Assembly (NCBI GenBank): GCA_022376925.1
Contig: JAIOJX010000003.1
Coordinates: 41,215,874-41,279,873, forward strand
Reading direction: 5' to 3'
Source of the DNA: Tragulus kanchil
Taxonomy: Eukaryota; Chordata; Mammalia; Artiodactyla; Tragulidae
Length of the DNA: 64,000 bases
The position numbers and the translations under genes are program-made. The notes under the pieces were generated by a model that saw only the letters and a program-made list of their open reading frames with translations, was not told the origin of the DNA and did not search any database. Below are positions 45,902 to 56,876 of this stretch, in pieces. Numbering within the stretch: position 1 is the first letter of the stretch; every line of letters starts with the position of its first letter.

Positions 45902-46217
45902 TTAAAACAAAATGTTTATTCATTTACTTTTGGCTGCACTGGGTCTTCATTGCTGCACTCAGGCCTTTTCTCTAGCTGTGGTGAGCAGGAGCTACTTTCC
46001 AGTCGTGATGCGGGGGTGTCTCATTGTGGTAGCTTCATCTTGCCCAGTGATTGGCTGTGGGCTCCACGGGTTCTGTAGTTGCAGCAGGCCAGCTCAGTCA
46101 TTGTGGTGCATCAGTTTAGTTGCCAGACGGTATGTGGGGTCTTCCCAAAGTGGAAATCAAACCCATGTCCCTTGCATTGGCAGGCAGTTCTCAACCAGTG
46201 TACCACCAGGGAAGCCC
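45902..46217 (-). mobile_element. Long CHR-type SINE, antisense (pair 13 copy B)
   Basis: Second copy of 44756-45071. Confidence 0.9.
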
Positions 46218-46300
46218 TCATTCAGTGTTTTTAAGGTTTCTTCTTTAAAGTCAACCATTTTTAGAGCCTTTATTAAGTTTGTTGCAGTATTGCTTTTGTT

Positions 46301-46419
46301 TTGTGTTTTGGTTTTCTGGCCACAAGACACATGGTATTTGAGCTCACTGACCAGAGCTTGAGCCTACACCCCTTCATTGGAAGAGAAAGTCTTAACCATT
46401 GGACCACCAAGACAGTTCC
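46301..46419 (-). mobile_element. Short CHR-type SINE, antisense (pair 13 copy B)
   Basis: Second copy of 45155-45273. Confidence 0.75.
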
Positions 46420-46910
46420 TACTATCATTCACTTCTGAGGATGAAATTTTCGTTTTTCCTTCATGCCCAGCCTAAAGGTCTACCCCTCAAACCTTTCCCT
46501 GTTGTTTTACGATTTGAATTAATTTTAACCTCTTTTACACTCCAGTAAAACTTATAACCCATTTTAATTTTTCTACCTTATTTTATGATAGTTGCCACCT
46601 GTTTATTTCAACTAAGTTGCGGGCAACCTAAGGACAAAGATTTGGTTTTAGCCCACAACACAAGCTTTCAGTGGGTAGTAGCTGTTAAGAAACTGTATTG
46701 CATTTAGTTAATATTGCTCAATTATTGAAACTCTAGGTGCTCTGAAGCGATTCAGTCAAATTGTTCAGATTTCTAAATCTAAAATGTTTTATCCTTTTTC
46801 CATCTTGTTGCTTAACCAGTGTTTATTATATGCCTAGGGTGTATCGTATACATTGTGCTAATAAGCTCTGAGAATGCAGTGGTGACTTGGGCAGACATAG
46901 CCATTGCTGT

Positions 46911-47124
46911 GGGGCATCCCAGGTGTCTCAGTGATAAAGAACCCTCCTGCCAGTGCAGGAAACATGGGTTCAATACCTGGCTCAGGAAGATCTCCTAGGA
47001 GAAGAAATGGCAACCCACTCCAGTATTCTTATCTGGGAAGTCCCATGGACAGAGGAGCTTGACAGACTACAGTCTATGGGGTCGCAAAGAGTTGGACATG
47101 ACTGAGCAGTGGAGCACACACACA
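46911..47124 (+). mobile_element. Bov-tA SINE (complete)
   Basis: ggggcatcccaggtgtctca, gggttcaatacctggctcag, gaagaaatggcaacccactc, tatggggtcgcaaagagttg and gacatgactgagcagt. Full length. Confidence 0.92.
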
Positions 47125-47518
47125 GCCATTACCATCCATCCTAGAAGTTCTGACCTAGTAGGGAAATAGTGATAACCATACAACAGTTATTTATTGGGTG
47201 CCCACTTCATAGCAAGTAAAGTAGTTATGACAGTGAGTGAAAAGAGAAAAACTCCCTTGTCCCCTTAGAGCACATCGTCTACCTGGAGAGATAGACAACA
47301 GAAACTAAACATAGGAACAAATCTAAACTTTACTCAATGTGTGTGAAGTACCTTAGGCTGTGAGAACTTGCAGCAAGTTGACCTAGACCTAGAGATTGGG
47401 GCTGGCTTCTTAGAGTTGAGCATCCACTAACCAGGGCACTGGTGTCACTGGTCAGAGAGCAACTGGGGTTGCAGAAAGGCAAAGCTGGCATTCATTAATA
47501 TGATATAATCATAAATAT

Positions 47519-47874
47519 GGTGCTGGAGAAGAGTCTTTGGAGTCCCTTAGACAGCAAGGAGATCAAACCAGTCAGTGCTAAAGGAAATCAACCCTGAATA
47601 TTCATTGGAAGGACTGATGCTGAGCTGAAGGTCCAGTACTTTGGCCACCTGATGCAAAGATCTGACTCATTGGAAAAGATCCTGATGCCGGGGAAGATTG
47701 AAGGCAGGAAGAGAAGGGGACAACAGAGCATGAGATGGTTGGACGAGATCACTGACTCAGTGGGCATGAATTTGAGTAAACTCAGGAAGATAGTGACGGA
47801 CAGGGAATCCTGGCAATCTGCAGTGCATGGAGTCACGAAAGAGCTCGACACCAGTTAGTGATTGAACAATAACA
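47519..47874 (+). mobile_element. BovB LINE 3' end (pair 14 copy A)
   Basis: Sense BovB: ctggagaagagtctttggag, agcaaggagatcaaaccag, ttggccacctgatgcaaag, ggaaaagatcctgatgcc, gagatggttggacgagatca. The + strand frame 47652-47858 keeps about 68 residues of the reverse-transcriptase C-terminus (RSDSLEKILMPGKIEG, MRWLDEITDS). 5'-truncated and inactive. Confidence 0.93.
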
Positions 47875-48073
47875 GCAATTACATAAACCAAACATTCCCT
47901 TTTTAGAATTTCTCATTATATTGACTTATAGAAGAAACACGTGTTTTTCCCTTCAGAATACTGTAGTTTTTAAAAGTATTTATTTAAGTCTATTTTTGAA
48001 AAGTTTTTTTAAGTCAAACATTTTTTAAAAACTTTACTGAATTTTTTACACTGTTGCTTCTATTTTATGTTAT

Positions 48074-48182
48074 AGCTTTTTGGCCTGAGGCATGTGGAAT
48101 CTTAGCTTCCTGACCAGGGATCAAACCTTCACCCTCTGCCTTGGAAGTTGACGTGTAAACCAGTAAACCACCAGGAGAGTCC
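48074..48182 (-). mobile_element. Short CHR-type SINE, antisense (pair 14 copy A)
   Basis: agctttttggcctgaggcat, cttcctgaccagggatcaaa, gtaaaccaccaggagagtcc. Second copy at 49131-49239. Confidence 0.78.
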
Positions 48183-48576
48183 AAAACAGTGTATTTTAAA
48201 TAAAATATGTACTGTTAAAATTAACAGGGAAGATATGATCACATTAATTCTGTATGATATTTAAATTCAGTTTGCTCTTCTGAAAATAGCATCAGTGGCT
48301 CTGCATAGAGAGAAAATTAAGTATAATGAAGGGAAAAAACTTAGAGCACATCGTCTAAAAACCTAAACATAGGAACAAATCTAAACTTTACTCAATGTGT
48401 GTGAAGTACCTTAGGCTGTGAGAACTTGCAGCAAGTTGACCTAGACCTAGAGATTGGGGCTGGCTTCTTAGAGTTGAGCATCCACTAACCAGGGCACTGG
48501 TGTCACTGGTCAGAGAGCAACTGGGGTTGCAGAAAGGCAAAGCTGGCATTCATTAATATGATATAATCATAAATAT

Positions 48577-48932
48577 GGTGCTGGAGAAGAGTCTTTGGAG
48601 TCCCTTAGACAGCAAGGAGATCAAACCAGTCAGTGCTAAAGGAAATCAACCCTGAATATTCATTGGAAGGACTGATGCTGAGCTGAAGGTCCAGTACTTT
48701 GGCCACCTGATGCAAAGATCTGACTCATTGGAAAAGATCCTGATGCCGGGGAAGATTGAAGGCAGGAAGAGAAGGGGACAACAGAGCATGAGATGGTTGG
48801 ACGAGATCACTGACTCAGTGGGCATGAATTTGAGTAAACTCAGGAAGATAGTGACGGACAGGGAATCCTGGCAATCTGCAGTGCATGGAGTCACGAAAGA
48901 GCTCGACACCAGTTAGTGATTGAACAATAACA
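48577..48932 (+). mobile_element. BovB LINE 3' end (pair 14 copy B)
   Basis: Second copy of 47519-47874, with the same peptide remnant. Confidence 0.93.
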
Positions 48933-49130
48933 GCAATTACATAAACCAAACATTCCCTTTTTAGAATTTCTCATTATATTGACTTATAGAAGAAACACGT
49001 GTTTTTCCCTTCAGAATACTGTAGTTTTTAAAAGTATTTATTTAAGTCTATTTTTGAAAAGTTTTTTTAAGTCAACCATTTTTAAAATCTTTACTGAATT
49101 TGTTACAATGTTGCTTCTATTTTATGTTAT

Positions 49131-49239
49131 AGCTTTTTGGCCTGAGGCATGTGGAATCTTAGCTTCCTGACCAGGGATCAAACCTTCACCCTCTGCCTTG
49201 GAAGTTGACGTGTAAACCAGTAAACCACCAGGAGAGTCC
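49131..49239 (-). mobile_element. Short CHR-type SINE, antisense (pair 14 copy B)
   Basis: Second copy of 48074-48182. Confidence 0.78.
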
Positions 49240-49537
49240 AAAACAGTGTATTTTAAATAAAATATGTACTGTTAAAATTAACAGGGAAGATATGATCACA
49301 TTAATTCTGTATGATATTTAAATTCAGTTTGCTCTTCTGAAAATAGCATCAGTGGCTCTGCATAGAGAGAAAATTAAGTATAATGAAGGGGAAAAAGAAC
49401 TTTTAGATAATATATGACATTCTTAATGGTCATCTAGTCTCTAATTTGATGAAAACTGAGAACAAAAAGATATTCGTTAAATACTGGAGTCATGCTTGTG
49501 TTTTTATTTGGTCGAGGGTAGTATATATATCTTCTTT

Positions 49538-49676
49538 CCTGGAGAAGGCATGGCTACTCAGTCCAGTATTCTTGTCTGGAGAACCCCATGGATAGTGGAA
49601 CTTAGGGTGCTAAGTGGAGCTTAGTGGAGCCCATGGGGTTGCAAAAAGTTGGATATGACTGAACAACTAACACAAA
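49538..49676 (+). mobile_element. Bov-tA SINE, 5'-truncated
   Basis: Begins at cctggagaaggcatggctac and continues through agtattcttgtctggagaac to atatgactgaacaactaaca. The tRNA-like head is missing, and a small internal repetition (tagggtgctaagtggagctt, agtggagcc) interrupts it. Confidence 0.82.
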
Positions 49677-49984
49677 CACAAGTGTATATATACTTATTAT
49701 GATGAAAATATTCCAAGTAACCTGAATAATCATGAGAACTTGTATTCATTATAACTGTGTATAAGAAGATAGGAATATTAAGAATTACTTAAAATTATCT
49801 TCCCTGTGATTATACATAGGAAAATTCTGCTACTTTCAAATTTCTAGAGTTATTTCTAAATTAATTTTTTCTTCCACAAATGTAAACTGAGTTGCTGAAG
49901 TGTATAGTTTTCAAATAATTGGATCAATTTATGGATGTGAGTATGAGCTACTCATTATATATTTAAAAAGTTCTGGTATGGCCA

Positions 49985-50115
49985 GACCCTTTCACTGTTT
50001 GTTCACCTGAAACTATCACAAAATTGTTAACTGGCTATACCCCAATAAAAATGCTTTCAGTGTTTAAAAAAAGGAGAGAAAGAGAAAAGGAAAAGATAAA
50101 AAAAAAAAAAAAGAA
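49985..50115 (+). mobile_element. L1 3' terminus
   Basis: cactgtttgttcacctgaaa, actatcacaaaattg, ggctataccccaataaaaat followed by an A-rich tail to about 50115. This is the extreme end of the ruminant L1 3' UTR. Confidence 0.75.
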
Positions 50116-50349
50116 ACCACTCTGGGCTGGAAAAAACATGGTTAAAGATTAGAGATCAGTGCTTAGCAGTCACACAGAACCAAATATAGTGCCAAATAGA
50201 AAAAAAAATCATAATTCGTGGGGTGATGGTTAGAGTAATCAGGAAAGTTTTCTCTTAGTATTGATAAAGAATTAGCCCTTATCAGAGCACTACTCTAGAT
50301 GCAATCAATGAATTATAATAGCAAGAATTTAAAGTATCAAAGTATTTCC

Positions 50350-50690
50350 AAGCAACCTGATTTCATAGTAAAACTCAAGAAGATTTATGGAAATATAAAA
50401 ATCTACAGCATCGAGCAAAAGTAAAATGCACAATGTCTGGCATCCAAACAGAGATTACAGGGATGCAAAGAAGCAAGAAATCATGACCCATAGGGATGAG
50501 AAGAATGAATCAGTTGAAATTGACCCAGAACTGATACAGAAGTACTGGATAAGAACATTAAAACAATTACTAAAAATAAATATAAAAAAAACAATAGAAG
50601 TTCTGTGTACGTGAAACTATCACATTATTAATCATCTATAACATGTAATTTAGAAGTTTTAAAAAAGTGAATTTAAGAAAAGAAAATATG
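50350..50690 (+). mobile_element. Possible old L1-related fragment
   Basis: ggatgcaaagaagcaagaaa, catgacccatagggatgag and tgacccagaactgatacag resemble a common old mammalian repeat. 50605-50650 (gtacgtgaaactatcacatt) again resembles an L1 3' end. The 62-aa frame is not called. Confidence 0.4.
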
Positions 50691-50899
50691 TATATATAAT
50701 AATTTCTCATGATCTTGTAATGAAAATCTGTAAACTTACTAGATGAGCAGTTTCCTACAGTATTTTATGGGTCTTTGAAATAGTAATGTATTCTGATGTT
50801 TCTCAGGATTAAGCAATCTCTTTAATATGCGAGGCAAGAGAGCATGAAATGGCTCAAATATTTCAGGGTTGCAAGCAGGTGAACGAAGCCACCATTTTT

Positions 50900-51169
50900 T
50901 TTTTAAATTTTGGCCTCTTTTATTGGTTTTATATTTATTTGTTTTCATCCATCTTTATTCTTTGGCCTGTGTCAGCCTCCCATTGCAGTGACCTCTCTCC
51001 TTGCAGAGCATCAACTCTGGGCTCATGTGCTCCAGAGCGCTGACTGGTAATGGGGCACACTGGTCCAGCCTCTCCTTGGCACGTGGGATCTTCCCAGGCC
51101 AGGGATCAAGCCGGTGCCCCTGGCACTGCAAGGTGGACTCTTTACCCACTGGACCACCAGGGAAGCCCT
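50900..51169 (-). mobile_element. CHR-type SINE, antisense, with target-site duplication
   Basis: T-run, ctttattctttggcctgtgt, tgcagagcatcaactctggg, gcacgtgggatcttcccagg, accaccagggaagccc. Direct repeats agccaccattttt (50887-50899) and agctaccattttt (51170-51182), with one mismatch, flank it. Confidence 0.9.
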
Positions 51170-51182
51170 AGCTACCATTTTT

Positions 51183-52315
51183 GAGCCTGGGAAGATTTAG
51201 ACATACATACTTATTTTTATTCCCAAGGGAAAAATTGGTTGGACTTTAAAAACCTGAGTCTAGCACTGATATAGGGACAAGACTGGAGGTAGAAATCTTG
51301 GAGTCATTATTATACAACCTAGAGATGGGATGAGATGACCAAGCGTGTGAATGGGGCTATTTTGAAGACTCCTTCATCTAGGGAGTGAATTGAAATAGGT
51401 TAGAGAAAAGTCATGGCAAAGTGATCCTCAGACCATGCCAGCTGTTAAGAGTTCAGAAGAATAAGCAGAGAGGGTCTCAGGCAAAGAGAAAAAAAGAAGA
51501 GAAGGAAAAAGTCTGGAAAATGTCACTGATGCTGAGTAAAGAAAGCTTTCAAGGAGGGCGTGCCCAGTTATGTGAGCCACTGTGGGGAATTTGAGATGAC
51601 AAGGACTGAGAATTACACTCTATGAAAACATGGAGGCCGTCGGGACTGTGACACAGACGGTTTCATCAGATGCCTGCAGTCACAAACTGGGTTGAACTGG
51701 GTTCTCGGGAAAATGGGAAGAGGGGAAATGGATTCATTTGACTATCTATAACTTACACGTGTTGTAAATTATTTATTTAAATAGCGACGCTAATAATGAG
51801 AAATTTTCACAAAACGTTAAAGGGGAAAAGAGAGTATATGACTGTGACTCTATTTCTGATAAGTCCCTGAAATCTTCCTATTTAGCCCAGTGTTGATTTC
51901 AGGCCAGGAAAACTCTGCATCTGCTTATACTATGGAATATTCATAAATGCGAAGTGTCATTAAGGCCCCTGGTGCTAATTGACTTTCTTGTGTCCTCTGG
52001 GATAGTGGGGAGGGAATATATGTGGGCTCTTTAGTGTTGGATGATAATATGGAGAAAGACTGGTCAGAAACACCTGTGGATGCGTCTGAGTTTTGCTTTT
52101 TTTCCATTAGACTCTGGCAAGTTACCTAACTCTTCTAAACCTTATTTTCACCTCAGGGGTAAATTGTGAAAACTGATGATATAAGGAGAAAGTAAGATAA
52201 TGTGACTAAAGTCAATACTTAGCCTGGTCTGCACCAAGTAAGGCTCAGTAAGTGAGGGTGACTTTGTATTGCTGTGATTGCTGACTTTTTCTTGAAATAT
52301 AGAAGTTAAGTCTTC
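51183..52315. other. Anonymous sequence
   Basis: No gene or named repeat recognised. The 60-aa antisense frame at 51925-52107 has no domain. Confidence 0.5.
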
Positions 52316-52321
52316 TACTAA

Positions 52322-52508
52322 TAGGGCCTCCCATGTGGTAAAGATCCTGCCTGCGAGTACAGGAGACATAAGAGATGCAGGTTCAATCCCTGGGTCAGGA
52401 AGATCCCCTGGAGGAGAACATGGCAACCCACTCCAGTATTCTTGCCTGGAAAATGCCATGGACAGAGGATCCTGGTGGGCCTCAGTCCATAAAGAACAGA
52501 CACAATGA
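52322..52508 (+). mobile_element. Bov-tA SINE
   Basis: agggcctcccatgtggtaaa, aggttcaatccctgggtcag, gaagatcccctggaggagaa, ccatggacagaggatcctgg. The 3' end is shortened. Confidence 0.9.
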
Positions 52509-52711
52509 GATGCTGGAGAGAAAGCCATACCTTCAGAACCATAGCATTTGGTTTATGTTACTGGATAGGTGTTTATTTCACTTTATTTCCTCTATTGTGA
52601 GAAGTCATATAGGGGAAGTAATCAAGACCAAGAGTCGCCTGGAATTAACCAGATAGTCCAGTTCCATCTTTGTATCCTTTCCAATCCAGGTGGGCACTGC
52701 TAGTGATAATA

Positions 52712-52935
52712 GATAACATGCATTGACTACTTCCTGGGTACCAAATGCTCTTCTAAACACTTTAAAACTATTAACTGTTTCAGTCTCACAGATCTAGGAG
52801 GTGCCTACTTTCATGGCCTCCACTGGTAGAGAGGTGAAGAGAGCAAGGCAGACAGGTTAGGTAACTTGCCCCAAGATGGCACCTTTGGTAAAGGATGGAG
52901 TTGAAATTCAATCTCAGCCACTTAACACAGTTTGT
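52712..52935 (+). mobile_element. MIR-type old SINE
   Basis: gactacttcctgggtaccaa, cttctaaacactttaaaac, cagtctcacagatctaggag, gttaggtaacttgccccaag and ggatggagttgaaattcaat follow the MIR consensus order. Confidence 0.7.
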
Positions 52936-53918
52936 GTTTTTTGCCATTCAGTTCCCCTGGGGACCTTAAGATTGGATGTAAGTTGTCATAGCTTTTCTGC
53001 ATTGGATTTCAGGGTTTCACGAATCCCCAAGCTAGCCACCAGCCGTTCAGGTAGGTTCAGGAAGACATTGAAAAACAGTGCAATCTATTTTCTTGATTAA
53101 CTCTACGTGTTAGTCATCACCATACAAGACTTGAGGGTCAAGTCCTTCAGTGTTTATACCCAAAGAAGGAGGACTCATTTGTGAAAGAAGGTATCTAAAA
53201 AGTTCTCTCATGCTTAGCAAGGAAGCTAAATTAAGCCTTGTGTTGGGTAAAATTATAAACATGCTGTCTGACTCAGATGAGTAAGTGTGTATAAATAGAA
53301 CAGTTCATGTACATGGCCTTAATGTTATAGCTTCCTTTTTTCTGGGTAATGTAAATCACCAAATGCAAGCATTTCCATCTGACATAAACTGTCAGTCTTA
53401 GGAGAGCTCGTTGTAGGACCGAGTACATGTTGTACAACAACCGAGGTTGCCCTTCTCTGCAGCCTGATGATGTTTTCTTTTTTCTCGTTTCCTATCCAGT
53501 GGTTAATACTAAGGCCTGAAACCCTTACTTACAGAGCAAAGTGGCTTAGCAGTAATAGAGCCTGTGTGAGGCAAAGAGAAGAATAATGAACACACCCTGC
53601 AAGCTTCCTGCCTGGATGCAGGTGCAGGAATCAGGAGGTCATGAATAATACATGACATGCAGATTAAATGGCGCTTTCTCCTACTGGGGTTTTGACTTTG
53701 CTACCTGCCTGGCTGCTATATGTGGAAGCAATGCGACCGTAAGAAGTCTCACCATGCAAAGACAGAGTGCTCAGAAATAGGGCATATTCCTCTGAAGAAA
53801 TGAAATTTGACGAGTAGCTGAAATGCAAACTTCTATGGTCTACTTCCTCAGATAAAGTAAGCTCCACGTTATCAATTTACTCACTTTGGAAAGTAAAAAA
53901 AAAATAAATCTGTCTTGT
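52936..53918. other. Anonymous sequence
   Basis: No exon or named repeat recognised. Confidence 0.5.
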
Positions 53919-54107
53919 TTTACCATTTTAATGTAAAAAGCTTTATAATTACTTAGTCAAACACAAATTCAGGAATTATTTGAAGATGGTTAAACCATTA
54001 CACAAATTGTCTACTTACAGTATTTGATCTATGGGTCAATGAAGTTTTGCTAATGAAGTTTTGCTAAAAGATGCAATTACCTAGAGAATATTGTAACTAT
54101 AGGGCAC

Positions 54108-54303
54108 ATGTGTGTCCATGCCTAGTTGTGTCCCACTCTGCAGTCCTATGGACTGTAGCCCACCAAGCTCCTCCGTCCGTGGGATTTTCCAGGCAAGAAT
54201 ACTGAAATGGGTTGCTGTTTCCTCCTGCAGGGGATCTTCCCCACTCGGGGGCTCCACCCGTCACCTGTTTTGACACTTCACCACTGCGTCCCTGGGAAGC
54301 CCA
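54108..54303 (-). mobile_element. Bov-tA SINE, antisense (pair 15 copy A)
   Basis: gttgtgtcccactctgcagt, actgtagcccaccaagctcc, ggattttccaggcaagaata, gcaggggatcttcccc, gtccctgggaagccc. Second copy at 55221-55415 with small indels in the head. Confidence 0.9.
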
Positions 54304-54511
54304 ACTCTAAGTTAAACAGACTCATTATTTTTTCTCACTGATGTATGCAGTTACAAGCATCAATAAGAGAATATTTCTATCTCGTCAAACTTCAGCTGGT
54401 GGAATTATCATGATGACTAGAAATAGGATTACGTAGGAATCAATATACAGTAAACAATCAATATACAGTAAAGGATGCAGTGTGAATTTTAAAAGGTGTG
54501 GTATTTGAGAG

Positions 54512-54590
54512 ATTCTCTGTGGCCCAGATGGTAAAGAATCTTCCTGCAAAGTGAGAGACCTGGGTTTGATCCCTGGGTTGGGAAGATCCC
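54512..54590 (+). mobile_element. Bov-tA SINE head fragment (pair 15 copy A)
   Basis: gattctctgtggcccagatg, gtaaagaatcttcctgcaaa, ggtttgatccctgggttggg. Only the tRNA-like part. Second copy at 55625-55703. Confidence 0.82.
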
Positions 54591-55220
54591 AGCTATTACT
54601 CCTTAAAATTGTATTTAGGCAGTTTTCTGACACCCTAGGTGTGATGTAGGCAAGGCTCAAGTGGATTTCCTGCATTTTTCCCCTGGATCAGGGAACTTTA
54701 ACTGGACAGACATTTTTTGGCTCACAGTTCTTCCATTTTCATGATCGTGGTTCAAGCAGACAGACTGAAAGAAAAAGGAAAGCAGGAAAAAAAAAAAGAG
54801 TCTTGTTACCTTGTGTATAATTCTTGTGCATTTTTATTGCATGTTTGTTCTCTCTCTCCCCAATTTGGGGTGCTGGAATACGAGCTGGCTTTCAGTTCTA
54901 GCTGAGTCTGTCATTTCCGCTAGGCCTCAGGCTGGCCAGATGCCAAGACCAACAGGTGATCCTTGTAGCTGCAAAACAGCAGGAAGTGGGCCGTGCTTGA
55001 ATGAGACAGTTCACCAGAAATTTTTCCCTAAATTTTTTTACCATTTTAATGTAAAAGCTTTATAATTACTTAGTCAAACACAAATTCAGGAATTATTTGA
55101 AGATGGTTAAACCATTACACAAATTGTCTACTTACAGTATTTGATCTATGGGTCAATGAAGTTTTGCTAATGAAGTTTTGCTAAAAGATGCAATTACCTA
55201 GAGAATATTGTAACTATAGG

Positions 55221-55415
55221 GCACATGTGTGTCCATGCCTAGTTGTGTCCCACTCTGCAGTCCTATGGACTGTAGCCCACCAAGCTCCTCCGTCCGTGGG
55301 ATTTTCCAGGCAAGAATACTGAAATGGGTTGCTGTTTCCTCCTGCAGGGGATCTTCCCACTGGGGCTCCCCCCGTCACCTGTTTTGACACTTCACCACTC
55401 GTCCCTGGGAAGCCC
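55221..55415 (-). mobile_element. Bov-tA SINE, antisense (pair 15 copy B)
   Basis: Second copy of 54108-54303. Confidence 0.9.
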
Positions 55416-55624
55416 AACTCTAAGTTAAACAGACTCATTTCTTTTTCTCACTGATGTATGCAGTTACAAGCATCAATAAGAGAATATTTCTATCTCGTCA
55501 AACTTCAGCTGGTGGAATTATCATGATGACTAGAAATAGGATTACGTAGGAATCAATATACAGTAAACAATCAATATACAGTAAAGGATGCAGTGTGAAT
55601 TTTAAAAGGTGTGGTATTTGAGAG

Positions 55625-55703
55625 ATTCTCTGTGGCCCAGATGGTAAAGAATCTTCCTGCAAAGTGAGAGACCTGGGTTTGATCCCTGGGTTGGGAAGAT
55701 CCC
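55625..55703 (+). mobile_element. Bov-tA SINE head fragment (pair 15 copy B)
   Basis: Second copy of 54512-54590. Confidence 0.82.
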
Positions 55704-56133
55704 AGCTATTACTCCTTAAAATTGTATTTAGGCAGTTTTCTGACACCCTAGGTGTGATGTAGGCAAGGCTCAAGTGGATTTCCTGCATTTTTCCCCTGGA
55801 TCAGGGAACTTTAACTGGACAGACATTTTTTGGCTCACAGTTCTTCCATTTTCATGATCGTGGTTCAAGCAGACAGACTGAAAGAAAAAGGAAAGCAGGA
55901 AAAAAAAAAAGAGTCTTGTTACCTTGTGTATAATTCTTGTGCATTTTTATTGCATGTTTGTTCTCTCTCTCCCCAATTTGGGGTGCTGGAATACGAGCTG
56001 GCTTTCAGTTCTAGCTGAGTCTGTCATTTCCGCTAGGCCTCAGGCTGGCCAGATGCCAAGACCAACAGGTGATCCTTGTAGCTGCAAAACAGCAGGAAGT
56101 GGGCCGTGCTTGAATGAGACAGTTCACCAGAGG

Positions 56134-56876
56134 GGCTGTCTGGCCGCTCTCCATCTTTCTGCATAATTAACATCCCCTCCCCCATACAGAGCAGGAAATC
56201 TGGGCTGAGCAGCTCAGCTGCAGCAGCCATTGAGAAGGGCTGTGAGGAAAAGAATGTTAATAAGGGATGTTGGAAGAAATAAGCCTTCTGAGTGCAAAGT
56301 GCATTCTGGCTCTAGCTTTACAGAAAAGGCTGCACTTGGCCCTTCGGAGCACTGTTTTGTCTGTTTAGAAACGATTCTCAATCACGGAGCAACTATGAAC
56401 AACTCTGGAGAACGGGGATTTCTAATGAACCTTGGGGCTCTTGGTTCTAACGGGACTTTAAGACCACTTTAGAATCCCTGTTTTCTTTCTTGTGTTGGAA
56501 ATAAGAACAATGGCTGAGACCAAAGGGGTGAAGATGACATAAACTTAAAGACTGCCTAGATCTCACAGGTACCTAATAATGATGGAAGAAAGCAGGAAGT
56601 GTGCCTTGGGGACAGGCAGTAGAGAAAACGGTGCTGCCAGGAAGTGTCCACGAGGACGTGAGGTGCAACAGCTAACTCCTCTGGGAAGACATCAACTGTT
56701 CCTAGAAATTTCGCCTATTTCTAGTGGATGACTGCAGCCCAGGAAGCTTGTTCAACAGTACGATCTTGATGATCTCCTCCCCATTGTTTAGCTGAAGGTT
56801 TGAATTGACGTGGTTTTCCTCAAAGCCTGGCAGGAGGGTCTCACAGGTAGAAGACCTTCCACCTAGAAGCAACTGC
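56134..56876. other. Anonymous, repeat-poor, relatively GC-rich sequence
   Basis: No repeat family seen. More GC-rich than most of the window, with gagcagctcagctgcagcag near 56206. An 80-aa + frame (56230-56472) and a 73-aa - frame have no recognisable domain. Could be conserved non-coding sequence, which cannot be judged from one genome. Confidence 0.4.

Larger units (their letters stand above)
44679..46968. repeat. Tandem pair 13 (unit ~1146 bp)
   Basis: Copy A 44679-45828, copy B 45832-46968, offset 1146. Copy B has a 9-bp loss near its start (ttcatactcctctttttg versus ttcatttttg) and aaaacaaaatg for aaaaaaaaatg. The junction cuts a Bov-tA that is complete only after copy B. Confidence 0.97.
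47266..49400. repeat. Tandem pair 14 (unit ~1058 bp)
   Basis: Copy A 47266-48337, copy B 48339-49400, offset 1058. Copy B lacks about 15 bp right after its start (tcgtctaaaaacctaaac versus tcgtctacctggagagatag and on). Copy A carries several changes near 48013-48057 (aaacattttttaaaaac versus aaccatttttaaaatc; tttttacactg versus ttgttacaatg). Confidence 0.97.
53919..56133. repeat. Tandem pair 15 (unit ~1113 bp)
   Basis: Copy A 53919-55030, copy B 55031-56133, offset 1113. Differences: gtaaaaagctt/gtaaaagctt, ccccactcgggggctccaccc/cccactggggctcccccc, actgcgtccc/actcgtccc. The right flank after copy B (gaggggctgtctggccgc) is the true continuation. Confidence 0.97.

Noticed and set aside
44766..46361. 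149-aa + strand frame present twice
   Set aside because: It is the antisense reading of a long CHR SINE, duplicated by pair 13.
47652..47858. Intact-looking reverse-transcriptase peptide
   Set aside because: It is only the C-terminal ~68 residues of BovB in a 5'-truncated copy. Annotated as a LINE fragment, not a gene.
54018..54075. Small direct repeat taatgaagttttgc twice, and tcaatatacagtaaa twice near 54440
   Set aside because: Short local duplications typical of slippage, with no further structure.
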